Part shown: positions 26,528 through 36,618 of the stretch, piece by piece
How positions within the stretch are numbered: the first letter of the stretch is position 1
Layout of the letters: each line of letters begins with the position of its first letter
From: JAAXPZ01 sp965215705
Lineage (GTDB): Bacteria > Campylobacterota > Campylobacteria > Campylobacterales > Sulfurovaceae
Assembly: GCA_965215705.1 (NCBI GenBank)
Contig: CBDCEE010000003.1
Span: 496,001 to 560,000 of the forward strand
Direction: 5' to 3'
Length of the DNA: 64,000 bases
The notes under the pieces: generated by a model
What the model was told of the DNA's origin: nothing
Database searches by the model: none
Seen by the model: only the letters and a program-made list of their open reading frames with translations
Program-made: the position numbers and the translations under genes

Positions 26528-27565
26528 TTATTTTTTTCCTAGCTCAGCCATCCATGGCTCAACAAAGTCATTTGAACTTCCCCATGCAGGATAGAGTTTG
26601 GAGAGCTCTTTCATGCTGATTCTGTCTTTGGGAAGATCTGCTGACTTGACCAGTATCGGTGTCATAGAGTAGTATCGTGGGATCTTCTCGCCTGCCAGTG
26701 CTTTGAGTGCCAGTCTGATCTGTACTTTACCGACTGTTGCCGGGTTGACCGCAGCAGAAGCTTTCCAGATCTCAGGATGTGACTGCATCATCGCAAGGTC
26801 TTGGTCAGAGATATCTACAGAGAAGAGTGGGATCTTTTTGCCCGATGCCACGATCGCATTGTAGAAGCCTTTGGCATACTCATCCCAGACTGCATAGACT
26901 GCATCGATATTGTTGTTGGTAGTGAGCAGTGTCTCCAGCGCTGTTTGTGCTTTTGGCATAGGGTTGTTGGTACCCAAGTCGATGGTGTTGACCACTTTGA
27001 TCCCTGTATAGGTAGGGAGTATGCCACCTTCCCAAATGCGGTGTCTCTTGTCTGTAGGCGGTACATTGGCAACACGGTTATAGACCACATTTCCTTTACC
27101 GTCCAATGCCTGTACCAGTGCCATCTGAGAGAGGAGTCCCATCATGAGGTCATATTGATCCAGTGAGACCAGTTTGCCGTTGGCTGTTTTCTCATCTATC
27201 GCAAAATCATTGTCAAAGACAATAACTGGGATGCCAGCTTCGAGTGCTTTTTTCACTGCACCGGTCAAAGCATCTGCCTTACCATGTGAAATCAAAATTG
27301 CATCCATCTTGTTGATCACGGCATTCTCAATGCCCTCAGCCATTTTTGCCAGATTGTGGTTGGCATCGATCACACTGAGCTTGACCCCATATTTGGCTGC
27401 TTCTGCTTTGGCGCCGTTGATATGCATGATCATGTGGGTACCTGTACCCCACTCTTTGACCAGTGCCATTTTGAGCTGCTTGCCTTTCACCCCTGCCGGG
27501 ACCTCTGCATTAACTGTTACGGTAGCAAGCAACGTTGCTAAAAGTATTCCTAGAATTTTTTTCAT
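26528..27565 (-). CDS. Periplasmic sugar-binding protein of the mtn-linked importer
   Basis: The protein has 345 residues with a clear signal peptide (MKKILGILLATLLATVTVNA) and the Peripla_BP_4 fold found in ribose-type binding proteins. It has two lobes with VDISDQDLAMMQSH and IPVIVFDN segments. It is preceded by GGAGAAC at good spacing and is the first gene of the seven-gene operon. The ligand is inferred from the kinase and isomerase behind it, not from binding residues. Confidence 0.85.
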   Translation of the reverse strand: MKKILGILLATLLATVTVNAEVPAGVKGKQLKMALVKEWGTGTHMIMHINGAKAEAAKYGVKLSVIDANHNLAKMAEGIENAVINKMDAILISHGKADALTGAVKKALEAGIPVIVFDNDFAIDEKTANGKLVSLDQYDLMMGLLSQMALVQALDGKGNVVYNRVANVPPTDKRHRIWEGGILPTYTGIKVVNTIDLGTNNPMPKAQTALETLLTTNNNIDAVYAVWDEYAKGFYNAIVASGKKIPLFSVDISDQDLAMMQSHPEIWKASAAVNPATVGKVQIRLALKALAGEKIPRYYSMTPILVKSADLPKDRISMKELSKLYPAWGSSNDFVEPWMAELGKK

Positions 27566-27614
27566 ATGTTCTCCTTTTTCATGAACTATACTACGTATTG
27601 GTCTATAGATAGGG

Positions 27615-27647
27615 CTATGCTATCCACCACCAAACCACATCCATCAT
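27615..27647 (-). CDS. Possible Trp-rich leader peptide, 10 codons
   Basis: A 10-codon frame (MMDVVWWWIA then TAG) has an ideal AAGGAGG six bases before its ATG. It ends about 50 bases before the start of the binding-protein gene. Three consecutive Trp codons and the strong ribosome-binding site suggest a translated leader that could control the operon by ribosome stalling. Short inverted repeats (CTATA...TATAG) lie between it and the first gene. The function is inferred. Confidence 0.45.
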   Translation of the reverse strand: MMDVVWWWIA

Positions 27648-27827
27648 ACATTTCCTCCTTGGTGTTGAAGTTGTCTGTTGTACCAAAACTAAGATACAAA
27701 CTGCCATTATTTTAGCACTTCAATGCAAAAATATACATTAATTTAAATATTTTTTGAAACTATTTTGAGATATGGTGAGAAGAGGAAGCAGCCGTGATCC
27801 TTCCGTATCATTCGGCACGATAGAAAG

Positions 27828-28673
27828 CTACATCTGCCAAAGGGCTTCCAGATAGAGTGCTCTCAGCTTTTGGGCAACAGGGCCTGGTCTTCCTGTCCCT
27901 ATAGCTCTACCATCGATCTCTATGATCGGGTAGACAATGGTTGTCGCACTGGAGAGAAACGCTTCATCTGCAGCATACGCCTCTTCAACCGTAAAGGCAC
28001 GCTGCTCTACCTTGATACCCTGTTGTGGTGCGATTTCCAGTAGAAGTCTTCTACGAATCCCTGGGAGGATGGCATTGCTAAGTGGACGGGTGATCACCAC
28101 CCCATCCTTTACGATATAGGCTGAAGAGGAGGTGCCTTCCGTGACATATCCATCCTCTACCATCCAACCCTCATCTGCCCCCTGCGACACTGCCTGCTCT
28201 TTGGCGATACACTGTCCCAGTAGCATAAGGGATTTGATATCTCTACGCTTCCAACGTATATCCTCTGTAGTCACGACACGTATACCCTCTGTAGCATCAG
28301 GGTGATCCAGTATCTGCTTCTCAAAGCTAAATGCCATACAGGTAGGTGTCAGCCCTTTGGGAAACTCAAAGTTCCGGGGTGCTACGCCACGGGTTACCTG
28401 TGTATAGAGTAATCCCTCTTTCAGATTATTCTTGGCTATTAGTGTCTCCAGCATCTCCAGATAGGCCTCTTTGGACATGGGCCATTCCAGATCCAGAGAT
28501 TTCAGGCTTCTCTCAAAACGCTCCAGAAAGGGAGTGACATCCATCATCTTCCCATGCACTACCGGTATCCCTTCATACACGCCATCAGCAAAGAGAAACC
28601 CTCTGTCAAAGATAGATACTTTAGCTTCATCCTCCGGAAGAAATTCTCCATTTAAAAATACTGTTTTTTTCAT
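27828..28673 (-). CDS. D-amino-acid transaminase (class IV aminotransferase)
   Basis: This PLP enzyme has 281 residues. The Schiff-base Lys is in DIKSLMLLGQ (Lys-147), the cofactor Glu in VTEGTSS (Glu-179), and the substrate loop TRGVAPRNF is present. These match D-alanine/D-amino-acid transaminases more than branched-chain enzymes. The probable product, D-glutamate or D-alanine, feeds cell-wall synthesis. It is a single gene with its own 260-base upstream spacing from the mtn operon. Confidence 0.82.
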   Translation of the reverse strand: MKKTVFLNGEFLPEDEAKVSIFDRGFLFADGVYEGIPVVHGKMMDVTPFLERFERSLKSLDLEWPMSKEAYLEMLETLIAKNNLKEGLLYTQVTRGVAPRNFEFPKGLTPTCMAFSFEKQILDHPDATEGIRVVTTEDIRWKRRDIKSLMLLGQCIAKEQAVSQGADEGWMVEDGYVTEGTSSSAYIVKDGVVITRPLSNAILPGIRRRLLLEIAPQQGIKVEQRAFTVEEAYAADEAFLSSATTIVYPIIEIDGRAIGTGRPGPVAQKLRALYLEALWQM

Positions 28674-28840
28674 ACTGAATCCTTTGGGTCATTATATCTC
28701 AACTGTCACAATTTTTCCAAGTAGTACCCAAAAAAAGGCTTTTTTATATTCTTTAATATTTTCTTCAGTTATCTCGGTGTATGATAGGGGTGTAATCATT
28801 AAATCATTATAACATATCAGACAATATACAGGCTATTATC

Positions 28841-29773
28841 ATGACACATATACTCTATCGACCCCTCACAAAAACACTCCTTCTCTCCACACTAAGCTTT
28901 GGCTTCGGCATGGCAGATGTCGGCATACGTCCAAACCCGTTGGCAACGATGCAGGCAGACATGCAGCTCCCCTATAAAGACCAGCTGATCGTTGCCTACT
29001 ATGGTCGTCCCGGTACTTCCAGACTGGGGATTCTGGGTAAGTATAAGATCCCTACCCTCATTCAAAAAGTACAACAGCAGGCAGACCGCTATGCCAAAGT
29101 GACAGGCAATCGAAACGTCGTTCCGGCATTTGATATCGTACATACCATGGCGACCATTCACCCCGGAGCCTACAAAGACTACCTGATCCCTCTTTCACAC
29201 AAAAAGACCATGCGGTATATCAAGGCTGCCAACCGAAAGGGCTTTGCTATATTTCTAGATCATCAACTCGGCAAAAAAACCCCACTCCAAGCGGTAAAAC
29301 CGCTGCTTAAGTATCTCCAGTATCCCAATGTACATATCGCGATCGATCCGGAGCTTGCCGTACATGGACGCAAGATACGCCCCGGAAAAGTGATCGGATA
29401 TATCAGTGCCAAGGATATCAATCAGGTACAGGAAGCGATGCATCGCTATCTACAGAAGCATGGTATCCGGGAGAAGAAGATGCTCTTGATACATATGTTC
29501 CGTAAACGCATGGTGAGACAGAAACATCTCATCAAACACTACGCCGATATCAAACCGATCATGCATCTGGATGGACATGGCTCGTCAGGGTTAAAAGTAG
29601 GGATATACAATGGTATCTATACCCCGCATTTGGCAGATAGGTTTGCCGGTGGGTTTAAACTCTTCTTTGATGAGGACAAACCCAGACTCATGACCCCCAA
29701 GCAGGTGATGGGGCTCGCCTCTACACAAGGCAGAACGATCAGGCGTGCGCCTCAGTTCATCAGTTATCAATAG
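28841..29773 (+). CDS. Conserved secreted protein of unknown function
   Basis: The protein has 310 residues with an export signal (about 1-25, ending FGMADVG). Motifs LIVAYYGRPGTSRLG, FDIVHTMA, AIFLDHQLG, HIAIDPEL and FKLFFDEDKP suggest a TIM-barrel-like or glycosidase-like fold with acidic residues at strand ends. I recall a similar family of lipoproteins in actinobacteria (VAYYGTPG..., LALDPEW..., FYDED...), which would make this a widely spread but uncharacterised family. The gene is monocistronic and faces the DUF389 gene. Confidence 0.6.
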   Translation: MTHILYRPLTKTLLLSTLSFGFGMADVGIRPNPLATMQADMQLPYKDQLIVAYYGRPGTSRLGILGKYKIPTLIQKVQQQADRYAKVTGNRNVVPAFDIVHTMATIHPGAYKDYLIPLSHKKTMRYIKAANRKGFAIFLDHQLGKKTPLQAVKPLLKYLQYPNVHIAIDPELAVHGRKIRPGKVIGYISAKDINQVQEAMHRYLQKHGIREKKMLLIHMFRKRMVRQKHLIKHYADIKPIMHLDGHGSSGLKVGIYNGIYTPHLADRFAGGFKLFFDEDKPRLMTPKQVMGLASTQGRTIRRAPQFISYQ

Positions 29774-29775
29774 GG

Positions 29776-31680
29776 TTACAATCGATACCTAAATGTCGCA
29801 ATGATCTCCACCTCTCTGCCGATACTCTTGGCGATCACCTCTCTGAGGTAGGCTTTGTCTGTATCAGTCAGTACGCCGCTGGAGATCACTTCACAGCGGA
29901 TTTCAGGTTTACCCGTATGACGTAGTACTTCTATATGGGTTAGTTCCAGCTTCTTATCTCCTACAGTAAAGTAGGTATCAGTGAGGATGTTTTGTATGCG
30001 GGCATTCTCCTGCATCTGTCCAAAAGACTTGTAGAGGGGGATGGCCACCAGCATTACGATCAGCAGCCAGGTTGCCAGACCTTTTTTGGCGATCTTTATA
30101 GGAGAGTAGCCCAGTACCATAAAGGTCATGGCTGCTGCCAGCACGATCCCTACCAGGTTGGTCACAAAGAGCAGAAAAGCAGAGCTGAACATATGCCACT
30201 CTCCCCAACCCAGTCCGACACCTGCCACAGCGATAGGTGGCACCAATGCCACAGCGATCGCTACCCCTGCCAGAGAGCCTAGTATCTTCTCATTGTTCTT
30301 GGCATAGGCAGCAGCGATCCCGGAAACGATCGCCACAAAGAGATCCAGCAGTGTAGGAGAAAGTCTGCCTGCCATCTCTGTGGTGACTCTCTGTATCGGC
30401 ACAAACAGAGAGATCACCGCAGCCGTAAGCAGCACTGCAGTGACCCCTATCACTATAGTTTTGAGGGCATGGGTCTGCATGGTACGCTCTTGTCGAAGCA
30501 CGCCCATACTCAAACTGACGATAGGCTGCATCAGCGGAGCCAAAAGCATCGCCCCGATGATCACAGAACCTGAATTGATAAAGAGCCCGAAGGTTGCGAT
30601 CATGGTTGCCAGTACCAGCAGTACCATAAACGTACTGCTCAGTATCCCCTCCTCTCTCAGAGAAGCAAAGAGTGAAGCATACTGCTCTTTGGAAGCATGC
30701 TCAAAGAGAGGAAGCCCTTCGGAGAGGTAGCTGATCTGTTCCTCATCCTTGGGGATGTTGTCCAGACGGATACTGCTCCGGTCGCTTTTGACGGTGGTCT
30801 GTCTCTCCCAGAACTGCTCCCCCACACTGAGGGCCAGTGCATCCTCTTCTGTCTTGAGCTGTACAGGAGTTTGTAGGGATTCGCTGTCATCGATGAGTAC
30901 CTCCAGCGGTTCCGTGCATGCCACTTCTATCTCTGTACTTTTGATAAAACCTAGTGAGGGAGGGAGTTTTTGCTTCTCTTTGTTACCAAGAAGCATGGCA
31001 ATAGGTTGAGAAACGTAGAACTGAAACAGTGAGGTCGGTGCCAAGACTGCCAGGATATGCTGTCCATCACCGCTTCCCAGATTGGGCTTCAGCGCAGAAG
31101 CGATCCAGCTTCGGTTGTCATAATCCAGTCCGATCAGTCCTACAGCTGAGAACTGTTTTTCATCCCCTTTGGCTGTTTGGACAGAAAACTGATAATGTCT
31201 GAGAGGTTCCTTCTCTCTCCAGCTCTGCCAGAAATGTTTGAGCCTGACCCAGAGAGAGTCAGAGATATAGTCATACTCAAACTCTTTGAGGATCGATGTG
31301 TTACCGATACGCACATCATTGAGGATCAAGACACCGTTGCAGGTAAACATATCTATCTTTTTCTCTGCCGGCTGCAGGGCAAGGAGATAGGCCTCCTCTT
31401 TTTTCTTTGGTAGATCCAGTATACGTGTGAGTTTTGGCTGTTCAGATAGCGGGACGATACCCATACTGACCTTATGCTCCCTGGCAAAAACCATCACACG
31501 TTTGATCTCCTGAAGTGTGCCTGTGGTAATGATATGTGAAGCAGCAGAGAGATCCAATGCCTCCAGTGCATCATAGCTTTCATAATGGTGGAACAGGACC
31601 TCTTCAGAAACCTCTATCTCACACAAGGGCTGAACAAATGCCTCATGCTCTTTACGATATATATAGTGTACAGTACCCAT
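29776..31680 (-). CDS. DUF389 (TIGR00341-type) membrane protein
   Basis: The protein has 634 residues. The N-terminal half (about 1-330) is soluble with LILNDVRIGN and VACTEPLEVLIDD segments. The C-terminal half has the DUF389 block of about six helices (about 355-560; GSVIIGAMLLAPLMQPIVSLSMG, GIAAAYA, VAIALVPPIAVAGVG). The N-terminal part resembles diacylglycerol-kinase-like domains seen with TIGR00341 proteins. The transport or signalling role is unknown. It converges with the secreted protein two bases away. Confidence 0.78.
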   Translation of the reverse strand: MGTVHYIYRKEHEAFVQPLCEIEVSEEVLFHHYESYDALEALDLSAASHIITTGTLQEIKRVMVFAREHKVSMGIVPLSEQPKLTRILDLPKKKEEAYLLALQPAEKKIDMFTCNGVLILNDVRIGNTSILKEFEYDYISDSLWVRLKHFWQSWREKEPLRHYQFSVQTAKGDEKQFSAVGLIGLDYDNRSWIASALKPNLGSGDGQHILAVLAPTSLFQFYVSQPIAMLLGNKEKQKLPPSLGFIKSTEIEVACTEPLEVLIDDSESLQTPVQLKTEEDALALSVGEQFWERQTTVKSDRSSIRLDNIPKDEEQISYLSEGLPLFEHASKEQYASLFASLREEGILSSTFMVLLVLATMIATFGLFINSGSVIIGAMLLAPLMQPIVSLSMGVLRQERTMQTHALKTIVIGVTAVLLTAAVISLFVPIQRVTTEMAGRLSPTLLDLFVAIVSGIAAAYAKNNEKILGSLAGVAIAVALVPPIAVAGVGLGWGEWHMFSSAFLLFVTNLVGIVLAAAMTFMVLGYSPIKIAKKGLATWLLIVMLVAIPLYKSFGQMQENARIQNILTDTYFTVGDKKLELTHIEVLRHTGKPEIRCEVISSGVLTDTDKAYLREVIAKSIGREVEIIATFRYRL

Positions 31681-31778
31681 CTTATCCCTATCTTCTCTTC
31701 GATACTCATATTATAGCTTATTCGCTTTACATCTTGAAGTATGATACAATACGCCACAACTTAGCATAAAGGATTGAG

Positions 31779-32279
31779 ATGAAATTAAGAAATATGGTAC
31801 TGATACTACTGAGCGGTGCGTTTTTTATCGGCTGTACCCCTACGCCGAGTACCACGCTCTCAACAGCAGCGATCAAAAAGAATATTTTGGGGACATGGCA
31901 CAGCAAGAGTGTACACAGAACCAGTGATGCGGTCAGGATCAAATCCAGAGCCACAGATACCTTTTACCGTAATGGTACGTTGGTAAGTACAGAATACCTC
32001 ACCTATGTCAACAGAAAAGGGCGCGTACTGGGCAAGATGCGTTATAAGCGATACTTTACATGGAGGGTACATGGCAATACCATTAGCACCTCTTTTAGAC
32101 GTTGTACCACCCGTGTACTCAAAAGAGCCAGAAACACCAAAGTAGAGTTTGTCAGTGATGTTCTGAAAATGGCTTGTAAATATGCAAACAAAATGTCAGG
32201 ATCAAAAACAACCTCCCAGAGAATACGCTATATCAGTAGACACAAACTGATCGCAGGAAAAAGAACGCTCCACAGATAG
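31779..32279 (+). CDS. Basic lipoprotein of unknown function
   Basis: This 166-residue lipoprotein has its lipid Cys at residue 19 (FFIGC). A Thr/Ser linker is followed by a domain (LGTWHSKSV, DTFYRNGT, YFTWRVHGN) reminiscent of lipocalin-like 'GTW' folds that test small-molecule binding. It is very Arg/Lys-rich toward the end. It stands alone and converges with purL. Confidence 0.6.
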   Translation: MKLRNMVLILLSGAFFIGCTPTPSTTLSTAAIKKNILGTWHSKSVHRTSDAVRIKSRATDTFYRNGTLVSTEYLTYVNRKGRVLGKMRYKRYFTWRVHGNTISTSFRRCTTRVLKRARNTKVEFVSDVLKMACKYANKMSGSKTTSQRIRYISRHKLIAGKRTLHR

Positions 32280-32311
32280 TAACCACGGAGCTTCTTACTC
32301 TGTGTATCTGC

Positions 32312-34537
<2,226 letters not shown>

Positions 34538-34622
34538 GGGAGAGTATCCTTGTATATAGTTGCGTTATTTTACACAAATGGTGGTTAAAGTCGTGTTAAG
34601 GGGTGTGTATTATTGCTTTTCA

Positions 34623-34774
34623 TTGTAGGTCGGGGTGTCCCCTCCCCGACACATATTCAAATTACAAACATATTTTAATTTTGCTTGTAAATCTCATATT
34701 GCATAATCCCATAGAAAAATATATATTTTATACCGTTGTGGTTATTGTCGGGGAGAGGACACCCCGACCTACAA
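34623..34774. repeat. Inverted-repeat element A (REPIN/MITE-like)
   Basis: The 28-base left arm (34623-34650) and right arm (34747-34774) are inverted copies with one mismatch, separated by 96 AT-rich bases. Each arm is itself a hairpin with GTCGGGG facing CCCCGAC. This layout (two hairpins in opposite direction) matches REPIN-type or MITE-type elements. No transposase lies inside. Confidence 0.7.
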
Positions 34775-34788
34775 ATCATCGCCCCTTC

Positions 34789-34860
34789 GTAGGGTGCAGT
34801 TTTCAACGCACCGTGCAGGGAAACATGCATACGGTTACAGCTTCGCCGAAAGGCTTCATG
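34789..34860. repeat. GTAGGGTG...GCACC palindrome with conserved tail, copy 2
   Basis: The palindrome at 34789-34812 is followed by a roughly 46-base tail (CATGCATACGG...GCCGAAAGGCT). The tail is nearly the same as that after the copy at 44753, so the repeat unit is longer than the hairpin. Confidence 0.65.
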
Positions 34861-34876
34861 GTGTATTAAGGGATTT

Positions 34877-34982
34877 CTTGTTCCGTATCTCCTGATATGG
34901 AACAAATACCCACAAGTGAAAAAATACAGAACAACTTCCAAAATGTCATATAGGCATTCCGTATCAGGAGATACGGAACGAG
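34877..34982. repeat. Inverted-repeat element B (REPIN/MITE-like)
   Basis: The arms at 34877-34904 and 34955-34982 match in inverted orientation at 24 of 28 bases. Each arm is a hairpin (TTCCGTATC facing GATACGGAA in the right arm). The sequence differs from element A, so two families lie side by side, upstream of the toxin-antitoxin promoter. Confidence 0.7.
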
Positions 34983-35000
34983 ACATCTAAATACACACTC

Positions 35001-35049
35001 TTGCATTTCGTAAACTATTGTAGTATAATGTATCTACAAAAGGATACAT
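35001..35049 (+). promoter_or_regulatory. Promoter and operator of the toxin-antitoxin pair
   Basis: A -35 box TTGCAT (35001-35006) and a perfect -10 TATAAT (35024-35029) are spaced by 17 bases. An inverted repeat ATGTATC (35028-35034) / GATACAT (35043-35049) overlaps the -10 edge and the AAAGGA ribosome-binding site. Its place fits binding of the ribbon-helix-helix antitoxin for autorepression. Confidence 0.65.
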
Positions 35050-35050
35050 C

Positions 35051-35278
35051 ATGAAAAAAGCCATCAATATCCGTATGGATGAAACACTACTCACTGACCT
35101 AGACTCCTATGCCCATGAGCTCGAGCGTTCACGTACCTATATCATCGAAAAAGCAGTAAGCACTTACTTTGATACACTGGATGAAATGATCTCGGACAAA
35201 AGAATAGATGAGCTGAAAGCTGGGAAAGTAGAGGTATATTCACTCGAAGAGGTAGCACAAAGACTTGGGCTACAGTAA
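35051..35278 (+). CDS. Ribbon-helix-helix antitoxin
   Basis: The protein has 75 residues. The N-terminal NIRMDETLLTDLDSYA strand-helix pattern (about 5-45) is a ribbon-helix-helix DNA-binding domain (CopG/RelB-like). The acidic C-terminus (VEVYSLEEVAQRLG) would wrap the toxin. The TAA overlaps the toxin ATG by one base (TAATG). The operator described just upstream suits autoregulation. Confidence 0.85.
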   Translation: MKKAINIRMDETLLTDLDSYAHELERSRTYIIEKAVSTYFDTLDEMISDKRIDELKAGKVEVYSLEEVAQRLGLQ

Positions 35279-35529
35279 TGTACAAGATCATCATCCCCAA
35301 AGCGGCTTTTAAAGAGCTAGCAAAAATAGACTCCGAAAATCAAAAGCTCGTTTTTGCCAAGATCAAAGACCTCGAGGCAGGTATCTTTGCCTCTGACAAG
35401 GTTCTAAAAGGAAAGCATAAGGGGAAGTTTAGGAAAAGAGCAGGAAACTATAGAATCGTTTACCTTAAAGAGAATGACATCTTGGTCATTACACTGATCA
35501 GAATTGCACACAGAAAAGAGGTATATTAG
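35278..35529 (+). CDS. RelE/ParE-family toxin
   Basis: The protein has 83 residues with a typical RelE/ParE fold: IIPKAAFKELAKI, GKFRKRAGNYRIVY and a basic end LIRIAHRKEVY. A tyrosine in the 'YRIVY' strand and 'HRKEVY' near the C-terminus match RelE-type mRNA interferases more than gyrase-poisoning ParE, but the target is uncertain. It is translationally coupled to the antitoxin. Confidence 0.85.
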   Translation: MYKIIIPKAAFKELAKIDSENQKLVFAKIKDLEAGIFASDKVLKGKHKGKFRKRAGNYRIVYLKENDILVITLIRIAHRKEVY

Positions 35530-35599
35530 TCTATTAACTCCCTACTAATCTCCGCAAGCTATAATACTAACAAAATAAAATCATAACTCGGACAAATAG

Positions 35600-36025
35600 A
35601 TGAAACATATGTATCTACTGCTCACCGCCCTCCTCCTACTCACTGCCTGTGATGACAAAGCGATGGTTAACATCTACAAAAAGAAGATCACCCAGACCCC
35701 TATCAGCTGTATGAAGCTCAATGTCTTCCCTGAAGAGCCCATGGTCACTAGGACACTCAACACACGCTACCACTTCTCTGATGCCTGCGACCTGACACTG
35801 GAGGTCTCTTATAAGAGCGGGATCACATGCAACAGCCGTTTCAATGCTGCGACCAAGGCTACTACAGGGTTCCCTAGTAGCTATCTCAAGATGGAGCTAC
35901 GTAGAGGCATGACACTACAGTATAGCTACTATATCGACCTCAAAGAAAAACCTACAGAGCATGATGTAAATAGTGGATTTGACAGGATAGAGAAGGATTT
36001 GAAGATTGCTTCAAAGGTGCGTTAG
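35600..36025 (+). CDS. Lipoprotein of unknown function
   Basis: This 141-residue lipoprotein has its lipid Cys at residue 17 (LLLLTAC). The mature part has four more Cys (SCMKL, DACDL, TCNSR) and beta-rich segments. The stop codon lies inside a perfect hairpin (36016-36035) of the GTAGGGTG repeat family, so the last residues may come from a repeat insertion. No family is recognised. Confidence 0.6.
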   Translation: MKHMYLLLTALLLLTACDDKAMVNIYKKKITQTPISCMKLNVFPEEPMVTRTLNTRYHFSDACDLTLEVSYKSGITCNSRFNAATKATTGFPSSYLKMELRRGMTLQYSYYIDLKEKPTEHDVNSGFDRIEKDLKIASKVR

Positions 36026-36035
36026 CAAACGCACC
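36016..36035. repeat. GTAGGGTG-family hairpin overlapping a stop codon, copy 3
   Basis: An 8-bp stem GGTGCGTT (36016-36023) with AACGCACC (36028-36035) and loop AGCA is followed by CTAC. The TAG stop of the lipoprotein gene (36023-36025) lies in it. It may serve as a shared terminator between convergent genes. Confidence 0.6.
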
Positions 36036-36044
36036 CTACATAGT

Positions 36045-36560
36045 CTATACAGACTCTACGATTCTGATAGAGTTGATATCATCATTTTGTGTGATACTGT
36101 CCAGTACCTTAAAGCTCTCGATGTCATCCTCTTCGATCCCACCAAAGACAGTATGTACACCATCGAGGTGTGGGGTATCAGCAAAAGTGATGAAGAACTG
36201 GCTCCCACCTGTGTCTTTGCCTGCATGTGCCATAGAGAAGACTCCTCTACGGTGGTTGATACCGTTGTCTGCTTCACACTTGATCGCCCAGCCTGGTCCA
36301 CCTGTGCCTGCCATCTGTGGGTTGTCCTTGGAGTGTGGGCAGCCGCCTTGTGCCATGAAGCCTGGGATCACTCTGTGGAACTTGAGTCCATCATAGAAAC
36401 CATCCGCAGCCAGCGCTGCCATATTTGCTACGGCGATAGGTGCGTCTTTTGGGTACATCTTGAGGATGATCTTGCCTTTGCTTGTATCGACGATCGCGTA
36501 TTGCAACTTTGCCAACTCATCTTCACTGAGGTTGTATTCTTTTAAACTTTTACCAAACAT
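36045..36560 (-). CDS. Peptidyl-prolyl cis-trans isomerase, cyclophilin type
   Basis: This 171-residue enzyme lacks a signal peptide and so is cytoplasmic. The catalytic segment FHRVIPGFMAQGG carries the active Arg and Phe; SQFFITFADTPHLDGVHTVFG completes the fold. A short extension of about 20 residues precedes the domain. It speeds proline isomerisation in protein folding. Confidence 0.92.
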   Translation of the reverse strand: MFGKSLKEYNLSEDELAKLQYAIVDTSKGKIILKMYPKDAPIAVANMAALAADGFYDGLKFHRVIPGFMAQGGCPHSKDNPQMAGTGGPGWAIKCEADNGINHRRGVFSMAHAGKDTGGSQFFITFADTPHLDGVHTVFGGIEEDDIESFKVLDSITQNDDINSIRIVESV

Positions 36561-36618
36561 CTTTAGTCCTTGTGTATAATTTTGGTAGAATTATAGCAAA
36601 TTTAACTAAGGGGCATCC

